A stretch of DNA of 64,000 nt from Bacteroidales bacterium (lineage in GTDB: Bacteria; Bacteroidota; Bacteroidia; Bacteroidales; UBA3824): contig JAEERW010000005.1 of the NCBI GenBank assembly GCA_016286055.1, positions 186,001 through 250,000 of the forward strand, read 5' to 3'. Positions 48,959-57,610 of this stretch are shown here, piece after piece (position 1 is the first letter of the stretch; the number at the start of each line of letters is the position of its first letter). The translations under genes were made by a program, and so were the position numbers. The notes under the pieces were generated by a model that worked only from the letters and a program-made list of their open reading frames with translations, had not been told where the DNA came from and did no database searches.

Positions 48959-50329
48959 TCATCTTTTTTTAGACTTCATTTTTTCTTCCAAATATGCCTT
49001 ATAATCACTCTGTTGGATATGCTGCATAATGGATTCTAATTCGTAATCTTGGAGGTCGTTGCTACTTGGCGAAAAATCGTCGAAAAACTGAACGGCGTGA
49101 CTTAGGCGGAAAAACTCTACAAAATCGTCACTGAATCCTAAATTCTTGATAAACTCAGGATTGATAAGGATGTTTCGATTGTGGTTGTTGTCTACTTCGG
49201 CAATAATCCAATCGGGATGTTGAGAGAGATTTTCGGGTGTAGACTCTATATTTTCAGCGTATTTTCTAATATAATCGAGCAAAAATTCATAAACACTTAT
49301 CGAAGAGAAAACCTCATCTTCGCTTATCGGAAAAATAGATTGCAGAGAATTGGAATCCATTTTTTGGCGCAAAAGATTATATTTTAATTTAAGGTGTTGT
49401 ATATTCAAAAACTTATCAGAAATAGGCACTTTGCAACTATTTATGGCGTTAAAAATTTTGGTAGAATCAGACAATACCTGCAAACCGATAGTGGCGTTTT
49501 TTTCAGAATTAAATCTATAATTACCACCCATACAATAAGTTTCGCAAGCAATATCCGTCTGAGAACGAGTAAACAATTTTCCCGATTCCAAATAATAAAA
49601 CATCAGAGTGTCGCCGGGTTCCACAATATAATTCATAAATGTTTTTCCACCACTGTTATAATCAATTACGCCATCGGTAAACAATTCGTACATAGTAAGT
49701 TCCGAAACACCGGTAACAGGAATTTTGATTTCGTAACGGTAGCCGAAATGGTCAGTACTGTCGATGGGAAATCCGCTAACTCTCCGAGCCTCCAAATAGT
49801 TGAATACTTCAATTTGGTTAAATCTGCCTACCGAACGTTTAAAAAACGCTCTTGCACCTTGCGCCAAATTGCGAATATACACTCTAACCACAGCGGTATC
49901 CATAGCGTATTTATGCTTTTTAAAAGAGGATGTATCTTTTTCGATACCGCTAAACTGCTGATATGAAGACAATATTTCTTGAGGCGAAAATTCTAAATTC
50001 AAATCAGATTTAATCACTTGTGTGCCGTTGATAGCGAGGGCATTGTATCGGTTGCCATCAATTTCGCGATAATCGGTTGATGTATTGTCGATTATGAGCA
50101 CGGCTTTTGCGCCCGATTTCTTTGAAAGCACTATCTCAGAATCAGAGATAGATTCATAATCCCAAAAATCGTTTTGATAAATGGCAAATTCTTCGTAAAG
50201 ACCGCACTCCCATTTACCGTTTGAAAAATTGAGATAATTGCCAATTAGTGAGTCAGGTATCTGGCTACCGTATGGTGTGCAGGCAGTAAACATTGCTGCA
50301 ACTATCAATAAATATAATATCTTTTTCAT
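48959..50329 (-). CDS. Lipoprotein of unknown function
   Basis: A protein of 456 residues with lipobox 'FTAC' (C17). I do not recognise the family. The middle region (about 145-260) is beta-rich ('YRYEIKIPVTGVSELTMYELF'), the C-terminal part is helical. It follows the GntR gene by 6 bp and ends 118 bp before the exporter operon, so it could belong to either group. Periplasmic or outer-membrane location is likely. Confidence 0.65.
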   Translation of the reverse strand: MKKILYLLIVAAMFTACTPYGSQIPDSLIGNYLNFSNGKWECGLYEEFAIYQNDFWDYESISDSEIVLSKKSGAKAVLIIDNTSTDYREIDGNRYNALAINGTQVIKSDLNLEFSPQEILSSYQQFSGIEKDTSSFKKHKYAMDTAVVRVYIRNLAQGARAFFKRSVGRFNQIEVFNYLEARRVSGFPIDSTDHFGYRYEIKIPVTGVSELTMYELFTDGVIDYNSGGKTFMNYIVEPGDTLMFYYLESGKLFTRSQTDIACETYCMGGNYRFNSEKNATIGLQVLSDSTKIFNAINSCKVPISDKFLNIQHLKLKYNLLRQKMDSNSLQSIFPISEDEVFSSISVYEFLLDYIRKYAENIESTPENLSQHPDWIIAEVDNNHNRNILINPEFIKNLGFSDDFVEFFRLSHAVQFFDDFSPSSNDLQDYELESIMQHIQQSDYKAYLEEKMKSKKR

Positions 50330-50335
50330 AATTAT

Positions 50336-50695
50336 TTACTTATTACGTTTGTTATATAGATCCACAATTTCGTTGATAGAAATATTGAGCATATCAATTT
50401 CGTTGAAAAACTCATTAAGTTGCTCTTTCATAAATATTTCGCGGCGCATTTCAAGAATTATGCCAGGTGCACCTTCCACCACAAAATATCCAAGTCCGCG
50501 CTTGTTGTAAATGATGCCTTTGTTTTGTAAAAAATCAAACGAGCGCACCACTGTATTAGCGTTAACTTCAAGATTGGCAGCATATTCGCGCACCGACGGA
50601 ATACGAGTTTCAGGTTGATAGACTCCCGAAACAATGTCACCACAAATTTTATCCACAATTTGAAGATATATTGGTTTATTTTCTTTGAAATCCAT
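50336..50695 (-). CDS. GntR family transcriptional regulator, YtrA type
   Basis: A protein of 119 residues: a winged-HTH DNA-binding domain (about 8-75, 'PIYLQIVDKI', 'PSVREYAANLEVNANTVVRSF', 'GLGYFV') and a short helical tail for dimerisation. The YtrA subgroup normally represses a linked ABC transporter; here the ABC ATPase and three membrane proteins are directly upstream in the same operon, which supports autoregulation. The inducer is likely a peptide antibiotic or cell-wall stress, by analogy only. Confidence 0.92.
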   Translation of the reverse strand: MDFKENKPIYLQIVDKICGDIVSGVYQPETRIPSVREYAANLEVNANTVVRSFDFLQNKGIIYNKRGLGYFVVEGAPGIILEMRREIFMKEQLNEFFNEIDMLNISINEIVDLYNKRNK

Positions 50696-50702
50696 AATAT
50701 TA

Positions 50703-51554
50703 TCATTTTAAGGTGAAACGGGCATATCTTCGATATGCAAAATAGGCACAAACAGCCACCACAAACCATCCAAACAACAATTGAAAAGCCAAAACTCTAA
50801 ACGAGGTTTGACGAATCCAACGGATAAAGTCTAATGGAAAACAGTTGTAGTCAGAGAGGTCAATATACTGCTGATTGTTAGACGTTATCGCCAAAACAAC
50901 CAACATCAAAACAATCAATCCCGAAATCACAGCGAGTGTTTTCAACATAGTTTTTTTGCGGAAAAAAGAACCAGCAATAATCAAAACACCCGACAAGCAG
51001 AGATATAGGCAGTATAACCATCCGTTAATCTCTGTAAATGAGGGGAGAGAAGATTCGGTGGTTGTTAAAATACCATTGATAGTTACCATTGGAATTGTTT
51101 CGCCATTAGCACCAATTTGTTCAAAATGCGATATAGTGTAATGTGAAATATGAGTGAAAAAATACGCAACAATAGCGGGTATCGCCCAAAAAATCAGCAT
51201 CTTGGAGAGGAATTTTTCTTTAACAGTGGCAGGCATCATTATTTCAGGAATCAACGTCCGCTTATTGGCTGCAAAATTAAACATCAAACTTGTAATTATC
51301 AGTAACAGAAACGCAACGAAGGGAGGTCCACTGAAAAATAGCGTCATTAAAAATGGCATTTGCTCTCGTGGTTCAAAAACTCCGAACTGCACCTCATTGC
51401 CGTCGAGACGCGACAGGAATTGGAAGAAAGTGAGACCCAGCGAAAAATTTAAATATATTCCAAACACTGCACCTATAATTGCAAATATTGAAACCATATT
51501 GTACGAATCGCGCTTGAATACCTTCCAAAATCTTTTGAAATTAAATTTTTCCAT
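50703..51554 (-). CDS. ABC-associated membrane protein, FKRFW paralogue 3
   Basis: A protein of 283 residues with six or so membrane helices. It starts 'MEKFNFKRFWKVFKRD', closely matching the starts of the two genes upstream, so the three are diverged paralogues. It is probably a permease subunit of the GntR-linked ABC transporter. The GntR gene follows 7 bp downstream. Confidence 0.75.
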   Translation of the reverse strand: MEKFNFKRFWKVFKRDSYNMVSIFAIIGAVFGIYLNFSLGLTFFQFLSRLDGNEVQFGVFEPREQMPFLMTLFFSGPPFVAFLLLIITSLMFNFAANKRTLIPEIMMPATVKEKFLSKMLIFWAIPAIVAYFFTHISHYTISHFEQIGANGETIPMVTINGILTTTESSLPSFTEINGWLYCLYLCLSGVLIIAGSFFRKKTMLKTLAVISGLIVLMLVVLAITSNNQQYIDLSDYNCFPLDFIRWIRQTSFRVLAFQLLFGWFVVAVCAYFAYRRYARFTLK

Positions 51555-51559
51555 AGCGG

Positions 51560-52285
51560 TTAAGAGTTAATGGTTAAAGATTTACGTTTATACAACGATA
51601 CTGATATTGCTATTACAAGCGTTATGGCTACAAAAACCCATTCTGATAATGTTGGAAATTCACGATTAGAAGTATTTACAACTCCGCTTATATTATGAAA
51701 CCATATTGGCGTGGAGATAGTCATTGAACTAATAATTATGGCAAAATATGGTAAAATAGCCAATACTCTTTCTTTTATTATTCCCAAATGGCCACCCAAC
51801 ATAGCAAGACTACCTATAAAAAGGGAGAACAAAAACAGACGACCACAAATTTTCCATTTAATTGCCAAAGGAGATAATGTGTCATTAATTATCAAATCGT
51901 CAGGGGATAATGGACAAAGGCTGATAATTGCTGCACTAAAAAGGAACGGAATAACAAAAAATAACAAAAGTTTTGCAAAAAACTTTTCGTAAATAGTTCC
52001 TGGGAAAAGCAAGAAATTCAGTACTTTGCCTTTATCAAATGATTTTGGAAAGTATGATTTTGGAAAGGATACACCCTGCCGATACAAGGATAAATTATAA
52101 AAAGTAAACCAAGGAACAAATGAAATTAAACTCACAAGTATAGGTACCTTTAACAAATATCCACAAATGATGATTAATCCAAAGATAACACATAGGAATA
52201 CATACCATACCAAATATGAATGATGGAATAGTAATAATTCATATTTAATAATATTCCAAAATCTTTTGAAACTAAATTTTTCCAT
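51560..52285 (-). CDS. ABC-associated membrane protein, FKRFW paralogue 2
   Basis: A protein of 241 residues with six membrane helices. I start at ATG 52285 ('MEKFSFKRFWNIIKYE') to match its paralogue; an ATG four codons upstream overlaps the previous gene. It ends 5 bp before the next paralogue. Likely a permease subunit; no catalytic motifs. Confidence 0.75.
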   Translation of the reverse strand: MEKFSFKRFWNIIKYELLLFHHSYLVWYVFLCVIFGLIIICGYLLKVPILVSLISFVPWFTFYNLSLYRQGVSFPKSYFPKSFDKGKVLNFLLFPGTIYEKFFAKLLLFFVIPFLFSAAIISLCPLSPDDLIINDTLSPLAIKWKICGRLFLFSLFIGSLAMLGGHLGIIKERVLAILPYFAIIISSMTISTPIWFHNISGVVNTSNREFPTLSEWVFVAITLVIAISVSLYKRKSLTINS

Positions 52286-52290
52286 AGCGT

Positions 52291-53016
52291 TTACCAATTA
52301 AATTGTTTGATATTAAGTTCTTTGCTTCGGTAAATAAAAAATGATACCACAGCATTGAACACAAAAAATAGCGATGCCAAAATGGCGAATAAAACGGTGA
52401 ATTCGCCGTTTGTAAAACCGCCCCCTGTAAAATTTCCCGCCTGAAAATAAACCCTTATAGGATCGAGCCACATAAAGTTTATAGAATCAAGGAAAAATTC
52501 AGACAAATATCTCAACAGCAAAAGCACTGTTGTAATAAGAAAAATAACAACCGCCATTGCAAACCTCCTCAGCACTGCACCCCAAAATAGGAATATTCCG
52601 CAGAGAAACACCACCGTTATAATCACAGGTGCAAAAAAATATTCAAACTCTTGAAATGAAAGGGTAATCTTAAATACGATAACATAAACAATCATCGGCA
52701 GCACAAAATGCTTGATAATTTTAGTTAAGTACTTTTCGAACATTGAAGCAGGATTGGTGAGATAATCGGTGCATATAGTCTTGATTTGAAACGAATTAGA
52801 AATCATTGACGTTTGAGCAAGCACCATCATTGCACCGCCAATCATTATCAAACCAAATAGTGCGCCGCTCATCGAATAATGCTGAAAAATAGACCACAGA
52901 TAAAACAGCAACACCACAACCATTGCACCCGACGGAGCAACGTACTGCTTGGTATTGAGGATGAAATCTCGTTTGAGATGCATCCAAAACCTTTTGAAAT
53001 TAAATACTGTGTTCAT
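52291..53016 (-). CDS. ABC-associated membrane protein, FKRFW paralogue 1
   Basis: A protein of 241 residues with six membrane helices and the shared start 'FNFKRFWMHLKRDF'. It follows the ABC ATPase by 13 bp. With the two paralogues it probably forms the membrane part of the exporter, in unknown stoichiometry. Confidence 0.75.
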   Translation of the reverse strand: MNTVFNFKRFWMHLKRDFILNTKQYVAPSGAMVVVLLFYLWSIFQHYSMSGALFGLIMIGGAMMVLAQTSMISNSFQIKTICTDYLTNPASMFEKYLTKIIKHFVLPMIVYVIVFKITLSFQEFEYFFAPVIITVVFLCGIFLFWGAVLRRFAMAVVIFLITTVLLLLRYLSEFFLDSINFMWLDPIRVYFQAGNFTGGGFTNGEFTVLFAILASLFFVFNAVVSFFIYRSKELNIKQFNW

Positions 53017-53029
53017 AGTGTATAGTGTT

Positions 53030-53854
53030 TTAACTATTAAAAACTTCGTTGATTTTATCTCTCTGAATCAAAACAGCATTGAAAAGCATTTCGATACTCA
53101 TTGGAGTTTCGGGGTCGTCGGCAAGACGCTTGCATACAGAGGCTTTGCCTCCGAGGTTGTCCTGAGTATAAATAGCATTTTCAGTAGCAGAGTTTGTAAA
53201 CGAGAGTTTCTGCTCAATTTCCATCACGCTGCGGTCAAACAAGCATTTTTTGCCATCGATAATTGTGATGTGGTCGATAAGGTTTTGCACGTCAGCCACT
53301 TGATGGGTGGAGATGATGATGGTGCGGTTGTCGTCCATACAAGATGAAACCACTTGGCGGAATTGGCTTTTCGACGGAATGTCGAGACCGTTGGTGGGTT
53401 CGTCCATAATCAACAGTGATGTATTGGCGGCAAGAGCAAAACACATAAACGCCTTTTTCTTCTGACCCATCGAAAGTTTGTCTAACAGGATGTTGGAATC
53501 CATATTAAAACCGTGGAGGCATTTGTCGAGAGTTTCGCGGCTGAATTTTGGATAGAACGGCGCATTGAGTTTCACATATTTTTCAAGAGTAATTTTTGGC
53601 AGATCGAACTCCTCCGGCACCAAAAAAAGGTCGGCAAGAGCGTTGGGATTGCGCTTGGTCATATCGTAACCGTTGAACTCAATTTTACCTTTCTGCGGAA
53701 AAAGAAGCCCGCTCATTAAATATAATAGAGTGGATTTTCCTGCTCCGTTTAATCCGAGCAGACCGTAGATTGTACCTTCTTTGAATGTAAGGCTCAGATT
53801 ATCAAACACTTCGTGTTTACCATAACTGAATTGTATTTTGTCGATTACTATCAT
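53030..53854 (-). CDS. ABC transporter ATP-binding protein of the GntR-linked exporter
   Basis: A protein of 274 residues: Walker A 'GLNGAGKST' (about 34-42), a 'LSMGQKKKAFMCFALA' signature with Met in place of the usual Gly, Walker B 'LLIMDEPTNGLD', H-loop 'IISTHQ'. It belongs to the CcmA/YtrB-like class. It is the first gene of the operon and has a perfect promoter at 53880-53912. Confidence 0.94.
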   Translation of the reverse strand: MIVIDKIQFSYGKHEVFDNLSLTFKEGTIYGLLGLNGAGKSTLLYLMSGLLFPQKGKIEFNGYDMTKRNPNALADLFLVPEEFDLPKITLEKYVKLNAPFYPKFSRETLDKCLHGFNMDSNILLDKLSMGQKKKAFMCFALAANTSLLIMDEPTNGLDIPSKSQFRQVVSSCMDDNRTIIISTHQVADVQNLIDHITIIDGKKCLFDRSVMEIEQKLSFTNSATENAIYTQDNLGGKASVCKRLADDPETPMSIEMLFNAVLIQRDKINEVFNS

Positions 53855-53879
53855 AGTGTATTAATGTATTAGTACACCG

Positions 53880-53912
53880 CAAAGATAAGGCAGAATAAAT
53901 CATATCTCCAAA
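53880..53912 (-). promoter_or_regulatory. Promoter of the GntR-linked ABC operon
   Basis: On the minus strand: TTTG (53909-53912), 21 bp, TATCTTTG (53880-53887), 25 bp before the start codon. A YtrA-type operator would be expected to overlap this region. Confidence 0.75.
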
Positions 53913-54014
53913 TTTTTATTCGGTTTTTTTAAAATTTTAACATTTATTAACATATCAGATTCTTAATAGACTTATATTATAAATAAATTTGCAATCTATT
54001 AAGTATTATCCACT

Positions 54015-54818
54015 ATGAAAAAAGCAATAAAACAATTAGTTGCCGTTGTCATCATATTGATGACTTCCACAAATATTATCATGGCACAAGACAATGATTT
54101 GGAAATAATTCAATCGGAAATCAAAAACTATAATTCAAAATGCCCTATAGAAGTTAGTAAAGGGATATTTATCACCAAAGTAAAATTGGAAGACCAATAT
54201 ATGCACTATTATTCCAACATAATACCACAAGAAAACGATTCAACAGCATTTCAACGGTTAAAAGAGAATCCACAAAACCAAAAAGAACTCCTATTAGCAT
54301 TTCTATCCACACAAAAAACAAACATTGCATACAATTATTTTAAAAAACATCAAATTGGCATAAAATACACATATATTAATAACGGTGACGAATCTACAAC
54401 CATAGATGTGGTAATTACACCCGAAGAAGTAATTGCCGCTTTGGGACAACAATTACCAGCACATAGTATGCTTGAAAAAATGGTAGAAAACGAGCGTGCG
54501 GTTCTCCCTCTTGATACAGGATACGGAATGACCGAAACAGATATTAAGCTAACCGACGAATATATAATGATGTATTATACAATAGATGAAAATAAAGCAA
54601 ACATGGCAAGAAGTAAAGCGATGCTAAATAATCCTGAATATAAAAAACTAGTAATTAACGTGTTAATATCATCACCCTCCACCAAAATGATGATTGACTA
54701 CATGGTACAAGACAAAAAAGGGTTGGGGATGGTTTATACTGGAAACAAAAGCCAAGACATTATTCAATGCCTCATCTCAAGTGACGAAATCAAAGAAATA
54801 ATAGAATCTCAAGATTGA
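54015..54818 (+). CDS. Secreted protein with internal duplication (unknown function)
   Basis: A protein of 267 residues, signal peptide ending 'IIMAQ'. The mature part consists of two similar halves (about 40-150 and 160-265); each has a 'D-x-YM-YY' strand pair, an 'N-P-x2-(Q/K)K' turn, a 'STK/STQ' helix, and ends in 'ITPEEVIAAL' or 'ISSDEIKEII'. I do not recognise the domain. A TAAATTTG -7 box lies at 53984-53991. The next gene starts 22 bp later, so they may be co-transcribed. Confidence 0.7.
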   Translation: MKKAIKQLVAVVIILMTSTNIIMAQDNDLEIIQSEIKNYNSKCPIEVSKGIFITKVKLEDQYMHYYSNIIPQENDSTAFQRLKENPQNQKELLLAFLSTQKTNIAYNYFKKHQIGIKYTYINNGDESTTIDVVITPEEVIAALGQQLPAHSMLEKMVENERAVLPLDTGYGMTETDIKLTDEYIMMYYTIDENKANMARSKAMLNNPEYKKLVINVLISSPSTKMMIDYMVQDKKGLGMVYTGNKSQDIIQCLISSDEIKEIIESQD

Positions 54819-54840
54819 TAATTCACAACGTAATACTATA

Positions 54841-55953
54841 ATGAAAATAATAACCATTACTTTATTGGCTATACCATTAGCCATAAGTTGCCAAAACAAA
54901 CCCAATGTCGACTACACCAAACCATTGGAAGAACATCTGGAATCTGTGGAATTTTTTAATAATGACACCATTATTAGTCAAGAACATTCATACTACACTT
55001 ATGATGGAGATAGTCTAGCCAAAGTAGTATATTTTGAAAACGACAGTGCTAATGCCAAAACTTACGAATTTGTTTGGGAAGACAACCAAACCAAGTGTGT
55101 GTATATCACAGAATCAGGAGAAAGAGAAAAAGTTATAGAAGAAAAATACAATTCAAAAAAAGAACTCGTAGAAAGAACTGTTTTCCGTTCATTCGATTAC
55201 GCTTTTGGCTCTCATTCTCTCTGTTTTTGGCAAGCGGTGTTTTCAGGAGAAATAAAATCTCATCTAATTAAAAAATATAATGACCAAGGTTTGTGTATCG
55301 AACAATACAATAATTTTCAACCTGGGTGGACCAATATCGAAAAATACGTTTACAATGGGAAAACTAAAACAACGCTTTTTGAAAGATATCACGACTCAAT
55401 TAGAATTGACACAAGTGATTTCTTTTTAAGAGGCAAAGAAGAAGTGTATTACGACGATAATTTTAAAAAATTGAAATCTACAAAAGATTTGCACAGAGAC
55501 CCACAAAAAGACAACACCTGGGAAGAATATGATTACTATCCCAACGACAGCATCAAAACCAGATACAATTACCAAGATGGACAATTAGTTCATACATCTA
55601 AATACCAATATGATGACAAATGGCGATTGCTATCAGGTGATGGTTTCACATATGATTACAAGAATTTTACAAAAGAGATATTTGGCATTAAGGTAAAATA
55701 TTTGGACGAAAACTTAGACAAACTTGTATACTCTAATATTATGGGCATGGAACAAAAATGCACCTACGACGAATACAAACGACCCATTAACGAATCTCTT
55801 TCAAACGGCACAACTACCAATCCTGATTTTGATGCCACATATACCTACGATGGAAATGTAACCTACATTTTAAGACACGAACGAGGTTTTTTAGATAAAA
55901 AAGGTGAAAAATCCGTTACCAAAAACATCAAAATCGTATACCAGAAAAACTAA
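54841..55953 (+). CDS. Lipoprotein with YD-like repeats (unknown function)
   Basis: A protein of 370 residues with lipobox-like 'PLAISC' (C17). The body has repeated short units such as 'YTYDGD', 'YVYNGK', 'YQYDDKW', 'YTYDGN', weakly like the YD repeats of RHS proteins but without the core or toxin parts. Probably a beta-rich surface or periplasmic lipoprotein. It is in tandem with the previous gene and convergent with the T9SS protein gene. Confidence 0.7.
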   Translation: MKIITITLLAIPLAISCQNKPNVDYTKPLEEHLESVEFFNNDTIISQEHSYYTYDGDSLAKVVYFENDSANAKTYEFVWEDNQTKCVYITESGEREKVIEEKYNSKKELVERTVFRSFDYAFGSHSLCFWQAVFSGEIKSHLIKKYNDQGLCIEQYNNFQPGWTNIEKYVYNGKTKTTLFERYHDSIRIDTSDFFLRGKEEVYYDDNFKKLKSTKDLHRDPQKDNTWEEYDYYPNDSIKTRYNYQDGQLVHTSKYQYDDKWRLLSGDGFTYDYKNFTKEIFGIKVKYLDENLDKLVYSNIMGMEQKCTYDEYKRPINESLSNGTTTNPDFDATYTYDGNVTYILRHERGFLDKKGEKSVTKNIKIVYQKN

Positions 55954-55973
55954 CGTACAAACAAAAAAGTACG

Positions 55974-57488
55974 TTAATACTCGTAAATCAAATTTACAAA
56001 ACCAGTTTTTTGTAGGCGTTCGCCATCAGCGGAACGATAAGAAATCACATACAGATAAGCGTCGGGCGGATAAAGTTTGCCACTACGGTTGCGACCGTCC
56101 CAACCCTCATCGGGATTGGTTGTGGCAAATATTTGTTCACCGCGTTTATTGTATACATACATTTTGTAATCACTCATAAAATCGGCTCGTGGACGGAAAT
56201 AACGGTTGTCGATATTGTCGTCGTTGGGATTAATAGCATTAGGAACAAATACCATAGGGTCGCGGTGGATGCATACTACGTTTGAAAACACAGAGTGAGA
56301 ATTTGATGCCAAATCCTCCTCACAAGCCACTTGATAGCAAAATTTGCCTGAATAGTTGGTGTTGTTAGCTATGATATTCGACAATGTGACAGAATAAGAG
56401 GAATAAAAGCCAGAAACATTATCAATCAGAGTTTTAGTACCATCGTCATCTACACGGTAAACTGTTGTGGATTTAACATTGCCGTTTAGGAAAACGTTCT
56501 GACTGTTCCACGAAAGCAAATTAGAGTTACCCTCTCCACCTGAAACTTCAAGCACCACATTGTGTGCACCGGACGAAAAAGCTACAGGCGAATCGCATTC
56601 GCCATACACCATCACCCTATAGTTGTAATGCAAAGCAGGATTGGCAACAGTATCTACAAAAACCATTTCACCATTGGTGGATACAGGAAGCTTAAAAACT
56701 TGCGAATCGGTAGAATCACCCAACAAAGTGCGCATTAAATATGTTTTGGTTATATCAGCCGACGCAGAAACATTTACCGTAATATCAAGCTGATTGCTGT
56801 TATTGGCAGAAACTGAAACCACCGACATTTCATCAGGCACTTTTATATTTGCAGCCACTACAGTAACTATCGGAGAATAAACCGAAAGTCCATTTTTAAG
56901 CACAAATTCTACCGCAAACTTTCTCTCTTCCAGATGTGTAGGAAACGAAAACTGAGTAGTTGTGTCGTTTTGTATCACAACTATCCTCTCTCCTATCCCA
57001 CCCTCGCCTGATCGCACATAACAATAATCTACATCCACACCTTCGATATCAGTCCAATTAAAAGTATAAGTATTGGCACAGCGGTCGTATTCTGCAACCA
57101 CCATAGTTGTAGACACAGCCTCGCTCATAAGGCTATATGTTTTTTGAGAATTGTTTTCCACAAAAGCAGCCACCCGATAATACTCTTTGCGCGAGGCAGG
57201 GTCGGCAAAAGTGGAATAATCGGTAGAATTATCCACCCATTCATTTACAGAAGGGTCGTTGATAACAGCCACATTATTATATGTGTCGGGCATTACACCC
57301 ACACCATCGTAAATAAGCCGCTTCACCACATAGCCGTCTACAAGCGACGGATCTGAAATTTTCCACTTAATCACGGGACGTCCGGTAGTAGTATCTACAC
57401 TTACGCTCTCTATTTCAGGTATTTCTAAAGTTTGAGCAGTTAAATTCAATCCAAGCTGAAGAGATAATAATATTAAGGTGTAGCGCAT
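55974..57488 (-). CDS. Type IX secretion substrate with gliding motility-associated C-terminal (type B) domain
   Basis: A protein of 504 residues, signal peptide ending 'LNLTAQ'. The middle consists of fibronectin-III-like beta modules (about 22-400). The last about 95 residues form the gliding motility-associated C-terminal domain: 'FVPNAINPNDDNIDNRYFRP' pieces, 'MYVYNKRGEQIFATTNPDEGWDGR' pieces and 'PDAYLYVISY'. This is the T9SS type B sorting signal, so the protein should be exported across the outer membrane. It is divergent from the CHAT gene, 122 bp apart. Confidence 0.92.
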   Translation of the reverse strand: MRYTLILLSLQLGLNLTAQTLEIPEIESVSVDTTTGRPVIKWKISDPSLVDGYVVKRLIYDGVGVMPDTYNNVAVINDPSVNEWVDNSTDYSTFADPASRKEYYRVAAFVENNSQKTYSLMSEAVSTTMVVAEYDRCANTYTFNWTDIEGVDVDYCYVRSGEGGIGERIVVIQNDTTTQFSFPTHLEERKFAVEFVLKNGLSVYSPIVTVVAANIKVPDEMSVVSVSANNSNQLDITVNVSASADITKTYLMRTLLGDSTDSQVFKLPVSTNGEMVFVDTVANPALHYNYRVMVYGECDSPVAFSSGAHNVVLEVSGGEGNSNLLSWNSQNVFLNGNVKSTTVYRVDDDGTKTLIDNVSGFYSSYSVTLSNIIANNTNYSGKFCYQVACEEDLASNSHSVFSNVVCIHRDPMVFVPNAINPNDDNIDNRYFRPRADFMSDYKMYVYNKRGEQIFATTNPDEGWDGRNRSGKLYPPDAYLYVISYRSADGERLQKTGFVNLIYEY

Positions 57489-57610
57489 AGTCTATATTAA
57501 ATTATTTTTAAAAGATAGAATAATCAAAAACTTTTTACAAAGTTACTAAGTTAAACGAAAAGAATTAAAAAAAATTGACTATATTTAAGGTCAAAAAAAA
57601 AGAGCAAACT

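Noticed and set aside
54841-55953. YD-like repeats as part of an RHS toxin
   Set aside because: The protein is short, a lipoprotein, and lacks the RHS core and a toxin end.
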